Position numbers and translations under genes: made by a program. DNA of 63,648 nucleotides from Pelagibacteraceae bacterium AG-447-N18 (GTDB lineage Bacteria; Pseudomonadota; Alphaproteobacteria; Pelagibacterales; Pelagibacteraceae), in assembly GCA_003212275.1 (NCBI GenBank), contig QCQE01000005.1:1-63648 (forward strand). Reading direction: 5' to 3'. Shown here one piece after another: positions 1 through 8,444 of this stretch. Each line of letters starts with the position of its first letter. Positions within the stretch are counted from its first letter, which is position 1. Under the pieces are notes generated by a model. That model had not been told where the DNA came from. It saw only the letters and a program-made list of their open reading frames with translations, and did no database searches.

Positions 1-1
1 A

Positions 2-1183
2 GCAAAACAAAAAGCTGCTGAAGAGAAGAAGAAAGAACAAGAGTTACTAGCAAAACAAGAAGAAGCGGAAGAAAAGTTTAAAGAAAAACAAAAAGATCAA
101 AATATTGATAAAAGCGCGCCTGAGATTTTAGTTGCTGAAAAAATTACTACTAACTCACAGGTATATACTTTGAAAGGTAAAGTTAAAGATCAAAGCAAAT
201 TCATTTTAGAAATTGATGGTCAGCCATTAAAATTAGATGAAAAAGGAAACTTTATATTTGAAGGATTTATTATAGATGAAGATGAAGGAGAAGAACTTAC
301 TTTAATTGCAACCGATAGATGGAATAATATTTCAGAAAAAATTGTTAAAGTTAATGTTGAAATTAAAAAAACTAAAGTAGTAAAATCTTACGAAAAACTA
401 ATGCCTAACAAAATTAATGTTAAGAAAGATGAAAATAGAATAGCGTTAGTTATTGGAATTGAAAAATATGAAAACCTAACAAATTTAGATGCAGTTTATG
501 CCAATAGAGATGCTAAAGCTTTTAAAGCTTATGCAAATAGAGCGTTAGGAATTCCAACTGAAAATATAAAACTATTGGTAGATCAAGAGGCTAGTCGATC
601 TGACACTCTTAAGGCATTAAAACTATGGTTACCACAAAAAACAAAAGGATCAAAAAAAGATATTTTTATCTTTTTCGCGGGTCATGGTCTAGCTTCTGAT
701 GATGGAGAGGATTTGTATGTATTACCTCAAGATGGTGACTCTATTCTTTTAAAAGATACTGCTATTTCAAGAGCCGAGATGTTTGAGCAAATTCAAAAAT
801 TAAATCCTAATTCAGTAACCATGTTTTTTGATACTTGTTACAGTGGCCAAACTAGAAAAGAAGAAACTTTAATTGCTGGCTTAAGACCAATTAGAATTGT
901 TGCTGAAAAAAGTAAAACACCAAGTAATTTTACAATTTTTTCAGCATCTAATTTAACTCAAACTTCAGGAAGTATAGAGGAAGCTAAACATGGAATTTTT
1001 TCTTACTATTTAATGAAGGGTCTCGAGGGTAAAGCAGATTTAGATCAAAATAAAAAAATTACTAATGGTGAATTAATAGCTTATTTAAAACAAAATGTTT
1101 CTGAGGAAGCATTTACTAATAATAGACAGCAAGAGCCAATGTTATCTGGCAACCCTGAAAAGGTTTTAATTAGTTTCAGATAA
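2..1183 (+). CDS. Caspase-like (peptidase C14/metacaspase) protein, 5'-truncated by window edge
   Basis: This gene is open from the first bases of the window, so its start lies outside. Seen: the first ~40 visible residues are a Lys/Glu/Ala coiled coil. Next comes a small beta-rich, Ig-like region beginning near SAPEILVAE (visible residues ~40-125), then a caspase-fold domain from about residue 140 to the end. The catalytic dyad is present: His228 of the visible fragment in FFAGHGLASDDG and Cys279 in FFDTCYSG. Family knowledge: such domains are cysteine peptidases cutting after Arg/Lys or Asp. Substrate unknown. The fragment is strongly similar to the C-terminal half of the next gene, so the two are tandem paralogs, and its missing N-terminus probably carries an export signal like that paralog (inference). 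A TTG at 170 is an internal codon, not a convincing start. Confidence 0.85.
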   Translation, partial: AKQKAAEEKKKEQELLAKQEEAEEKFKEKQKDQNIDKSAPEILVAEKITTNSQVYTLKGKVKDQSKFILEIDGQPLKLDEKGNFIFEGFIIDEDEGEELTLIATDRWNNISEKIVKVNVEIKKTKVVKSYEKLMPNKINVKKDENRIALVIGIEKYENLTNLDAVYANRDAKAFKAYANRALGIPTENIKLLVDQEASRSDTLKALKLWLPQKTKGSKKDIFIFFAGHGLASDDGEDLYVLPQDGDSILLKDTAISRAEMFEQIQKLNPNSVTMFFDTCYSGQTRKEETLIAGLRPIRIVAEKSKTPSNFTIFSASNLTQTSGSIEEAKHGIFSYYLMKGLEGKADLDQNKKITNGELIAYLKQNVSEEAFTNNRQQEPMLSGNPEKVLISFR

Positions 1184-1205
1184 ATATTAATTCTTAAACA
1201 CAAGT

Positions 1206-1236
1206 TTGATTATATAAAGGTCTTTTATAATATAAT
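1206..1236 (+). promoter_or_regulatory. Possible promoter between the two caspase-like genes
   Basis: The 74-base gap holds TTGATT (1206-1211) and two overlapping TATAAT boxes (1226-1231 and 1231-1236) upstream of the ATG at 1258. Spacings are 14 and 19 bases, neither ideal, so this is a weak candidate. It suggests that the second caspase gene may have its own promoter. Confidence 0.3.
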
Positions 1237-1257
1237 TAAAAAGATAATATGTGATTA

Positions 1258-4200
1258 ATGAAAAAAATATCAAAATATATATTTCTAGTAATTATTTATG
1301 GATTATTATTTGTTGTTAATGCTTTTTCAAAAGTTTATTGCGTAGATGAAAATATTGAAAGTAGAATTGAAAATTTTAAAAAAGATTATTCAAAAAGAGT
1401 AGACGAATTTTTTTATACTTCTTCAGTAAAAGGTGTGGCATGCATGACTTCTTATTATGGAGTAAGTAAAAAAGAATATAATTTTATTAAAAAAAAGTTT
1501 CTGGCTCAAATCAAAGATGGAACCTTACAAAAAAATACAAAAGATAATTCTTTAAAGTCTGGATTTGAAATTAATAAAAAGAAAAAGATTAACTACGTTG
1601 ATGATAACAATTCAGCCTATTGGCAATTTATGCAATTAAAAATGAATGATTTAAGAGGTGATGGAATAGTTTATTATTTATTTGATATTAATAGATTTTA
1701 TAGAGTAAATGAAAATTTTGAGGTTGTCTCAGAAGGTAATTATTCAGTTAATAGAGACAAAAAATTATATGAATTAACAACTGAAGATAATCAAAAATTT
1801 TTATTTAAGATTTCCTTATCAAGTCAGATAGTCGATATTAAATCTAAATTTTACGACTATAAAGGATTTAGAAGATATCAATTTGTATTAGCTGACACCA
1901 ATGAACAGGAAAAAATAAGATCTGCAATACAAAATTTTAAAGAAAATAGATATGCAAAAATTGAAACTGATCCATCACAAGCAAAAAATGTAGAATTAGA
2001 ATCTGCTTTAGATATTGATAAAAGTGAAAAAGTAAAATTTCTAGAAGGTAATGAAAGTTATTTTTGGGGCTATACATTTTTGATAGATGATCTTCGAGGT
2101 AATGGAGCTGTTTATTATAAATTTCAAATTGATAATTATCATAGACTTGATAGAAACTTTAATGTTATATCGAAAGGAAGTTATAAATTTGATGATGGAA
2201 TTTTAAAGTTAAAAGAAGATAAATTTAAATTTGATTTTAAAATTTCAATTACTAATAAAGTAGTTGACATCAAATCAAAGTTTTATGATTACAAAGATTT
2301 CAAGAGATATCGTATTTTAGAAGCAACAAAAAAACAAAAAAAACTTGTTACAAAATCTGTAATCAATTTTGGAAAGAATAAATATGCAGGCTATAGCGAA
2401 AGTGATGATAATTTAGATAGGCTATGGAAAATAATTTTAGATGATAAAGATATTAAAAAGAAATATCTTAAATATACCATAAGTAAAAAATTAGGATCAG
2501 ATCGATCATATCCTAAATTTAAAGGTGACAAAATTAAGACCATGGGTCTTGCAGTTTTCATGGATTATAAAAAAGAATTATCAAAATTAACAAGAGATAA
2601 AAATTTAAAAGAGATTTCAGCATTTGCATGGGGATGGGCTTACTCCACTAAAGATGAATCATCTAAAACTGAACTTGAGGCAATTAAAAATTGTTATAAG
2701 GATGTCGCAAAAAAGAAATTTAATATGGTAGATAGAAAATGTATAATAGTAGATGCAAGACGATTTACTGACGACCACCAATATCCAATGATTTGGAAAA
2801 ATATGTTGAGAGTTGCCAAAAAAAACAGAATTCTATTAGCAAAAGAGTCTGAAAAATCAGAACAACAACTCGCTGAAGAAAAGAAAAAAAAAGAGGCGGA
2901 TGAAAAAAAGAGAAAAGAATTACTTATAGCTCAAAAAAAAGCTGAAGAAGAGAGAAAAAAACAAGAATTACTTTTAGCAAAAAAAAAGAAAGAGGAAGAA
3001 AAAAGAAAAAAAGAGCTTTTATTAGCTCAAAAAAAAGCTGAGGAAGAACGAAAAAAAGAGGAAGAACTTTTAGCTAAAAAAAAAGATGAAGATGAACGAA
3101 AAAAACAAGAGTTAATATTAGCTCAAAAAAAAGCTGAGGAAGAAAAGAAGAAACAAGAGTTACTTCTTGCACAAAAAAAAGCTGAAGAAGAACGAAAAAA
3201 AGAGGAAGAACTCCTTGCCCAAAAAAAAGCTGAAGAAGAAAAAAAGAAACAAGAATTACTTCTCGCACAAAAAAAAGCTGACGAAGAAAAAAAACAAGAT
3301 GAATTAATAGCCAAACTTAAAGAACAAGAAAAGAAAAAACTAAATGAACTAGAGCTTGCTCAAAAAGAAGCAGAAAAAGCATTTGAAGAAAAGAAAAAGA
3401 AATTAAACGTAGATAAAGAGTCACCAGAAATACTTGTTGCTGAAGCAATAACAGTTACCAGTCAAGCTTATAAGCTTAAAGGAAAAATAAAAGATAAAAG
3501 TGATTTCTTTTTGGAAGTTGACGGACAACCAATTCAAGTAAACGAACAAGGAGAATTCATATTTGAGGGTTTTATCATTAATACAAATCAGGGTGAGGAA
3601 CTAACTTTAGTAGCGGTTGATAGATGGAACAATTCTTCTGAAAAAAGTGTAAAAATTAATGTCGAATTAAAAGAAATGAAAGTAGCAAAAGGTTATGAAA
3701 AATTACTTCCGAATAAAATTAAGGTAAATAAAGATAAGAATAAGATCGCTATTATTATTGGTGTTGAGAAATATGAATATCTAACAAATCTAGATGCAGC
3801 ATTTGCTAATCGAGACGCTAATGCTTTTAGGGAGTACGCTGTAAGAGCTTTAGGTGTTGATCCATCAAATATTAATCTACTAGTCGATAAAGATGCTAAT
3901 AGACCTAAAATTTTGAAAGCTCTAAAACTTTGGTTACCAAAAATTGGTGGAGAGAACAGAGATATATATTTATTTTTTGCTGGTCATGGTCTAGCATCAG
4001 ATGATGGAAAAAATCTTTATATCTTACCTCAGGATGGTGATGCAAGTTTATTAGAAGATACAGCAATAACTAGAAGTGAAATTATAAAATTACTACAAAA
4101 AACAAATCCTAAATCAGTAACAATGTTTTTTGATACTTGTTATAGTGGTCAAACTAGAAATGAAGAAACATTAGTAGCTAGTTTAAGACCTGTAAGAATT

Positions 4201-4485
4201 GTTGCTGATGATCAAGAAATTCCAAATAATTTTACAATTTTTACTGCTTCTGCAAATGATCAAACATCAGGAAGTATCGAGGAAGCAAAACATGGAATGT
4301 TCTCTTATTACCTGATGAAAGGGATGGAAGGGGCGGCAGATCAAAATAATGATAATAAAATTAGTAATGGTGAATTAATTGCTTATGTTCAAGAAAATGT
4401 TAGTAAAGTAGCTTTTTCACAAAATAGAGAGCAGGATCCGAATATGTCTGGTGACAGGGATAAAATATTATTTTCTTACAAATAA
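1258..4485 (+). CDS. Exported multidomain caspase-like protein (duplicated N-terminal module, coiled coil, Ig-like, C14 domain)
   Basis: A 1075-residue protein. Seen in order: signal peptide (1-25); two copies of an unrecognised ~115-residue module (about 119-235 and 266-380), each with DLRG-GVYY-like and VDIKSKFYDYK motifs; a region with FAWGWAYS and paired Cys (~400-505) that recalls DUF4189-like domains; a long Lys/Glu/Ala coiled coil of QKKAEEE-type repeats (~535-715); an Ig-like beta region (~720-800); and a caspase-fold domain (~820-1075). The catalytic dyad is His910 (FFAGHG) and Cys961 (FDTCYSG). The C-terminal half is paralogous to the preceding gene. The stop lies 5 bases from the end of the convergent coiled-coil gene. 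Function unknown. An exported cysteine protease or signalling scaffold is the simplest inference. Confidence 0.85.
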   Translation: MKKISKYIFLVIIYGLLFVVNAFSKVYCVDENIESRIENFKKDYSKRVDEFFYTSSVKGVACMTSYYGVSKKEYNFIKKKFLAQIKDGTLQKNTKDNSLKSGFEINKKKKINYVDDNNSAYWQFMQLKMNDLRGDGIVYYLFDINRFYRVNENFEVVSEGNYSVNRDKKLYELTTEDNQKFLFKISLSSQIVDIKSKFYDYKGFRRYQFVLADTNEQEKIRSAIQNFKENRYAKIETDPSQAKNVELESALDIDKSEKVKFLEGNESYFWGYTFLIDDLRGNGAVYYKFQIDNYHRLDRNFNVISKGSYKFDDGILKLKEDKFKFDFKISITNKVVDIKSKFYDYKDFKRYRILEATKKQKKLVTKSVINFGKNKYAGYSESDDNLDRLWKIILDDKDIKKKYLKYTISKKLGSDRSYPKFKGDKIKTMGLAVFMDYKKELSKLTRDKNLKEISAFAWGWAYSTKDESSKTELEAIKNCYKDVAKKKFNMVDRKCIIVDARRFTDDHQYPMIWKNMLRVAKKNRILLAKESEKSEQQLAEEKKKKEADEKKRKELLIAQKKAEEERKKQELLLAKKKKEEEKRKKELLLAQKKAEEERKKEEELLAKKKDEDERKKQELILAQKKAEEEKKKQELLLAQKKAEEERKKEEELLAQKKAEEEKKKQELLLAQKKADEEKKQDELIAKLKEQEKKKLNELELAQKEAEKAFEEKKKKLNVDKESPEILVAEAITVTSQAYKLKGKIKDKSDFFLEVDGQPIQVNEQGEFIFEGFIINTNQGEELTLVAVDRWNNSSEKSVKINVELKEMKVAKGYEKLLPNKIKVNKDKNKIAIIIGVEKYEYLTNLDAAFANRDANAFREYAVRALGVDPSNINLLVDKDANRPKILKALKLWLPKIGGENRDIYLFFAGHGLASDDGKNLYILPQDGDASLLEDTAITRSEIIKLLQKTNPKSVTMFFDTCYSGQTRNEETLVASLRPVRIVADDQEIPNNFTIFTASANDQTSGSIEEAKHGMFSYYLMKGMEGAADQNNDNKISNGELIAYVQENVSKVAFSQNREQDPNMSGDRDKILFSYK
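2905..3370 (+). repeat. Coiled-coil coding repeats in the caspase-like gene
   Basis: The DNA repeats units encoding QKKAEEE(R/K)KK(Q/E)ELLLA with near-identical nucleotide stretches, for example around 3030-3070 and 3170-3212. Runs of A within each unit make the tract prone to slippage and copy-number change. The unit phase keeps the heptad pattern. Confidence 0.8.
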
Positions 4486-4490
4486 TTTTT

Positions 4491-6083
4491 TTAAGCTCCA
4501 GCAAAATCAACTACATAGGCCTCTAGTTCTTTAAAGGTATCTGTATTTTTGATTGCTATCAGAGATTCTTTTATCTCTTTAGAATTTTCTAATCGATTAA
4601 TAAATGCCTTGTATAGATTTCCTACAGGATACTCTAATAATATAAAACTTCTATATTTGCCGTTATCCATTTTGAACATTTTAGTTTTTGCGATTTCATA
4701 ACCACTGATAGTTACTTCTTTAACAACTAAAGTTGAGACTCTTTCCATTTCAGATTTTGTTTTTATATCTTCTCCAATACCAGCTTGAATTACTGTTTCA
4801 TTAACTTTTGTGTTAAGTCTTGTCTCCAGTTTTTTTCCCAGCTCTCTTAAAGCAGCATTAGTTGCAGAGTCTATTGAGCCTTGTAGAGTATCTACAACAG
4901 CTGTACCTCTTACATAGATTACTTTTTCATTCGCCTTTGGCATCATGATAAACCATTCAGGAATAGACTCTTGGATTTCCTTTTCCTCTTGGGCTTTAAT
5001 TTTTTTGATTTCTTCAAGTTGACTATTTAATGCTTTAATAAATTCATCTTCATTATTAACTACGTATTCTGAAATTGGTGTTTCACCTAATTCCAATATT
5101 TCTTTTCTAACTACTTGAATTACCTCTTGTCTTTCACCCTCAAGTTTTTCAGCAGCTTTTTTGCTTTCTGCTTCTATTCTCAATTGTTCTAATTGTTTAC
5201 CTAGAGCTTGAATATTTGCATCATCAGCAAATTCACTATTTTGTGTTACAGGTTTAGCACCAAGTGCTATGATTTCACTTTCAATTTCTTCTTTTAAAGC
5301 TTTTAATCTTTCTTCTTTCTCTTTTTCAGCTTTCGCTTTTTTTAGTTCATCATATTTATCTTTTAAGGCTTTTATTTTTGCTTTTTTAACTTCTTCAAGT
5401 TGACTCTGAAGTGCTTGAATTTCTTCATCATCAGCAAATTCACTTTTTTTAGTTACAGGTTCTACTCCAAGAGCAATTATTTGATCTTCAATTTCTTTTT
5501 TTAGTGCTTGTCTTTTATTTTCTTTTGCATCTTTTTTCTGTTTTTCAGCAGTTTCCTTTTCTTCTTTTGCTTTTAGTTCTTTAATTTCACTTAATTGTTT
5601 CTCAAGTGCTTGAATTTCCTCATCATCTGCAAATTCTTTTTCTTTTTTTTGTGTAACTGGCTCAAATCCAAGAGCAGTAATTTCATCTTCAATTTCTTTT
5701 TTTAGTGCTTGTCTTTTATTTTCTTTTGCATCTTTTTTCTGTTTTTCAGCAGTTTCCTTTTCTTCTTTTGCTTTTAAATCAGCAGATTTTTTATCTTTTT
5801 CTTCTTGTATTTTTATCAATTCATTTAGTTGTTCTTTTAACGAAATGATATATTTTTTGTCAGATTGGACTAATTTTCTTTTTACAGGTTCACTATCTAA
5901 ATTATAAATCTTTATTTTTAATTCTTTGATCACTGCTTTTTCAGCAGTGTGTTCATCAGCCATTACATTAGTAAAAATACTAAAAGCACTTAAAATGCCA
6001 TGACCAAAAGTTATTGATTGAACTGAGGCATTTATCAAAATACCAAAAAATAAAGATAATAATATTTTTCTTAAATTTTTCAT
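4491..6083 (-). CDS. Exported coiled-coil repeat protein with LPP20-like C-terminal domain
   Basis: 530 residues, start ATG at 6083 overlapping the stop of the upstream gene. Seen: N-terminal hydrophobic export signal (~1-42); five imperfect ~65-residue charged helical repeats (about 50-385), each with a LG-EPV motif followed by a DDEEIQAL--QL segment; and a C-terminal domain (~390-520) with YVRGTAVVDTLQGSIDSATN and a conserved helix-strand pattern resembling the LPP20 family. No lipobox Cys was seen, so it is probably soluble periplasmic or signal-anchored. It is the last gene of a three-gene operon with the DUF4384-like and TPR-protease genes. Role unknown. The repeats suggest a scaffold or spacer (inference). 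Confidence 0.75.
   Translation of the reverse strand: MKNLRKILLSLFFGILINASVQSITFGHGILSAFSIFTNVMADEHTAEKAVIKELKIKIYNLDSEPVKRKLVQSDKKYIISLKEQLNELIKIQEEKDKKSADLKAKEEKETAEKQKKDAKENKRQALKKEIEDEITALGFEPVTQKKEKEFADDEEIQALEKQLSEIKELKAKEEKETAEKQKKDAKENKRQALKKEIEDQIIALGVEPVTKKSEFADDEEIQALQSQLEEVKKAKIKALKDKYDELKKAKAEKEKEERLKALKEEIESEIIALGAKPVTQNSEFADDANIQALGKQLEQLRIEAESKKAAEKLEGERQEVIQVVRKEILELGETPISEYVVNNEDEFIKALNSQLEEIKKIKAQEEKEIQESIPEWFIMMPKANEKVIYVRGTAVVDTLQGSIDSATNAALRELGKKLETRLNTKVNETVIQAGIGEDIKTKSEMERVSTLVVKEVTISGYEIAKTKMFKMDNGKYRSFILLEYPVGNLYKAFINRLENSKEIKESLIAIKNTDTFKELEAYVVDFAGA
5484..5776 (-). repeat. Perfect 92-bp direct repeat inside the coiled-coil gene
   Basis: Positions 5484-5575 and 5685-5776 are identical over 92 bases and are offset by exactly 201 bases (67 codons). 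They encode the KQKKDAKENKRQALKKEIED segment twice. The lack of any synonymous difference indicates recent duplication or gene conversion. Confidence 0.9.
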
Positions 6084-6874
6084 TATCTGTAAATTGTATA
6101 TCCTTTATACTTATATATTATAAATTTTTCCTTTATATAAGCATTTTTTAAGTCTTCAAATTTTGTATATTTATCAAGCCAATTTATCTCTTTTTCAGAC
6201 CCTATAATGAACAAATATTCATCTACATTTTTTTTATTTAAGTTTTCAGGAAAATAAATTTGAAATTTACCTTTTTTTGGAATTGTTAAATTATCTACAT
6301 CTACAAAGTTTTTATTATCTAATTTATTTGGAAATATTTTATAAACTTGGTAGTCTTTTTCTTCATAAGGTAATATTTGAAATATACTAACATACAATGG
6401 TCTGTTTAATACTAAATCAATTTTAAGCTCATCTCCCTCTTTAAAATTTTTTTCATTTAATTTGACATTAAAATCAAAACTATTATCTAAGGTTTTTGTA
6501 ATTTTAATTACTTCTGCTTGAATCTTTATGGTACAGATATAACTTTGTTCATCTGCACCTTCTATTTTTTGAACTGAAATATCTTTTTTAAGCTCTTGTA
6601 AATTGGTTATTTCACTATCAAATGAACTTAAAAAAAATTGATTTCTTTCACAAGATGTTTTTCCATCGACATCCGAACACATTTCAATTTCATCTGATGA
6701 TATTCTTTGCCCCGAAACCTTCTCTAATGCTTTTAATTTTGCTCTCTGTTTAGCAAGGGTACAACCCTCATTTTCACTCATGTTACCACTATAAATATAT
6801 TTTCCTTCAGAGATTACCACTTCAGCCATGACTGAAAAATTAAGTAGTAAGAAAATTATAATTAAACGTTTCAT
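6083..6874 (-). CDS. Exported DUF4384-like protein
   Basis: 263 residues with a clear signal peptide (about 1-17, ending near MAEVV). The N-terminal half has a QRAKLKALEKVSG segment and a Cys-containing stretch (CSDVDGKTSC) that recall LPP20/FlgO-type exported proteins. The second half (~125-240) has the RPLYVSIFQILP and YKIFPN strands typical of DUF4384. Known: DUF4384 is often fused to, or encoded next to, caspase-family domains, which fits the convergent caspase genes here. Start ATG overlaps the stop of the TPR-protease gene, and its stop overlaps the start of the coiled-coil gene, so the three are translationally coupled. Function unknown. Confidence 0.7.
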   Translation of the reverse strand: MKRLIIIFLLLNFSVMAEVVISEGKYIYSGNMSENEGCTLAKQRAKLKALEKVSGQRISSDEIEMCSDVDGKTSCERNQFFLSSFDSEITNLQELKKDISVQKIEGADEQSYICTIKIQAEVIKITKTLDNSFDFNVKLNEKNFKEGDELKIDLVLNRPLYVSIFQILPYEEKDYQVYKIFPNKLDNKNFVDVDNLTIPKKGKFQIYFPENLNKKNVDEYLFIIGSEKEINWLDKYTKFEDLKNAYIKEKFIIYKYKGYTIYR

Positions 6875-8367
6875 TAATTTGAGACTGCTATAAGGGCAAT
6901 ACTGGGTAACATTTTTTCATAAAGAGTAGATTTATCAAATTTTATAGACCGAGTTAAATTTTTATTATCATATGGAAATATTTCTTTAATCATATTGCTT
7001 TTAATAGCGAAACCCATGTCAGAGGGAATTTGACCTGTAGTCATCAAAACTCCTAATTTATCTAATGTTGCAAAACTTACTCCAACTAATTTACCCTCTA
7101 AATTAAAAATTGGACCACCACTATTACCTTGATTAATGGCTGCTGTGGTAAGCATTATACCAGTTTCATCATCGAAAATCTTACTTATGATACCTTGAGT
7201 AATGGTTGGTTGATCAAATGTTATACCAATACCTGGAAATCCGATACTTATTACATCAGCTCCTATTTTAGGTTCAGCAAAATTTTTACTATCAATGGCA
7301 AATTTTTTTGGATACGGATTTTCTAATTTTAAAATTGCAAGATCATAATCTCTAGAAAAATTAGAAATTCTTGCTTCACTCACGATACCTGTTCCATTTC
7401 TGACAGCAATTTTTTTGGCAGTCTGAACAATATGATAATTTGTTATTACATACTTACCATCCCCAACAATAAACCCACTCCCAGTACCGGTTGGCGCAAA
7501 AATAAAATCTTCATAATCTGGTTTGACTTCCTTTTCATCATAGTTTTCAATTTCTTTTTCTATATATCCTAAGATTTTTTCTACAATATTTTCAATTACT
7601 ACTGGTTCATCAAAATATGTGGGATCAACTGATAATATCCAGGATTTACTTGAGAGTATTTTTTTTTTATCTTTATTAAGTTCATGAAATTTATAAACTT
7701 TTAGCTTAGCTTCTATTGCTTTTTCTTTTTTGCCTTTAAATAAATACAAACCAGCTATTTGATCTAAAACTCTAATATGATTTGGATTTCTTTTAAGATA
7801 ATTTTCTAAAATATTAATAGCTGCATCAATATCATTAAATGAAATGTAATAATCTGAAATTGCTAAAGAAACTGCTGCGGTTTTTTGGTTATTATGTAAT
7901 TCTTGTAATATCTCAATGGCTTTCTGTCCTTCACCAATTCTAGTGAGTGCGGTAGCTAATGTGATTTTTGGTCTTATTAAATCTGGATTTATTGAAATTG
8001 CTTGCTTTGATAATCTTATAGATTTATCAATTTTTCCCTGAATTAATTTTACTTCAGCTAACCCGACCAAACTTAAAGACTCAACATACTTGTTTGTTGT
8101 AAAAAAAGCTTTTTCATAAAACTCTTCTGCTTTAAAAGTTTGATTGATTTTTAGATAAATATCACCATACATGATGTGGACTTTATCTTGCTGAGTATCG
8201 TTGCCTATCTTAATTTTCTTTAATAGATTTATCGCTGACTTTAAATCATTTCTGTTAATTTCAGCTCTTATTTCATCAATTTTAGTGTCAAAAGCATCAG
8301 CTAAAATTACGTTAATTTGAAAAAAAAAGATTAAAAAAAGATTTATGAAAAAATTTTTTTTAAACAT
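6874..8367 (-). CDS. Exported TPR plus trypsin-like (Deg/S1C-type) serine protease
   Basis: 497 residues. Seen: signal peptide (1-24); about six TPR-like helical repeats (~28-240); a linker; and a chymotrypsin-fold protease domain (~285-465). The full catalytic triad is visible: His312 (TNYHIVQ), Asp342 (DYDLAILKL) and Ser416 (GNSGGP). There is no PDZ domain, unlike typical DegP/DegQ. Known: HtrA-family enzymes act on misfolded or regulatory periplasmic proteins. Inference: the TPR part recruits a protein partner or substrate, possibly from this locus. First gene of the operon that continues into the DUF4384-like and coiled-coil genes. It is divergent from rarD across a 77-base gap. Confidence 0.85.
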   Translation of the reverse strand: MFKKNFFINLFLIFFFQINVILADAFDTKIDEIRAEINRNDLKSAINLLKKIKIGNDTQQDKVHIMYGDIYLKINQTFKAEEFYEKAFFTTNKYVESLSLVGLAEVKLIQGKIDKSIRLSKQAISINPDLIRPKITLATALTRIGEGQKAIEILQELHNNQKTAAVSLAISDYYISFNDIDAAINILENYLKRNPNHIRVLDQIAGLYLFKGKKEKAIEAKLKVYKFHELNKDKKKILSSKSWILSVDPTYFDEPVVIENIVEKILGYIEKEIENYDEKEVKPDYEDFIFAPTGTGSGFIVGDGKYVITNYHIVQTAKKIAVRNGTGIVSEARISNFSRDYDLAILKLENPYPKKFAIDSKNFAEPKIGADVISIGFPGIGITFDQPTITQGIISKIFDDETGIMLTTAAINQGNSGGPIFNLEGKLVGVSFATLDKLGVLMTTGQIPSDMGFAIKSNMIKEIFPYDNKNLTRSIKFDKSTLYEKMLPSIALIAVSN

Positions 8368-8444
8368 AGTTTATTTTAAGTATTTATAATTAAATTATCA
8401 ATATATAGTCTCATTAAACTTAAATTTAATTCTTTAAATTTTCA

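Noticed and set aside
3074-3314. Minus-strand frames opposite the coiled-coil repeats
   Set aside because: Low-complexity Phe/Ser/Leu translations are simply the complement of the Lys/Glu repeats.
2905-3370. CRISPR-like array in the coiled-coil gene
   Set aside because: The repeats are in-frame, diverged and without unique spacers; they encode a coiled coil.
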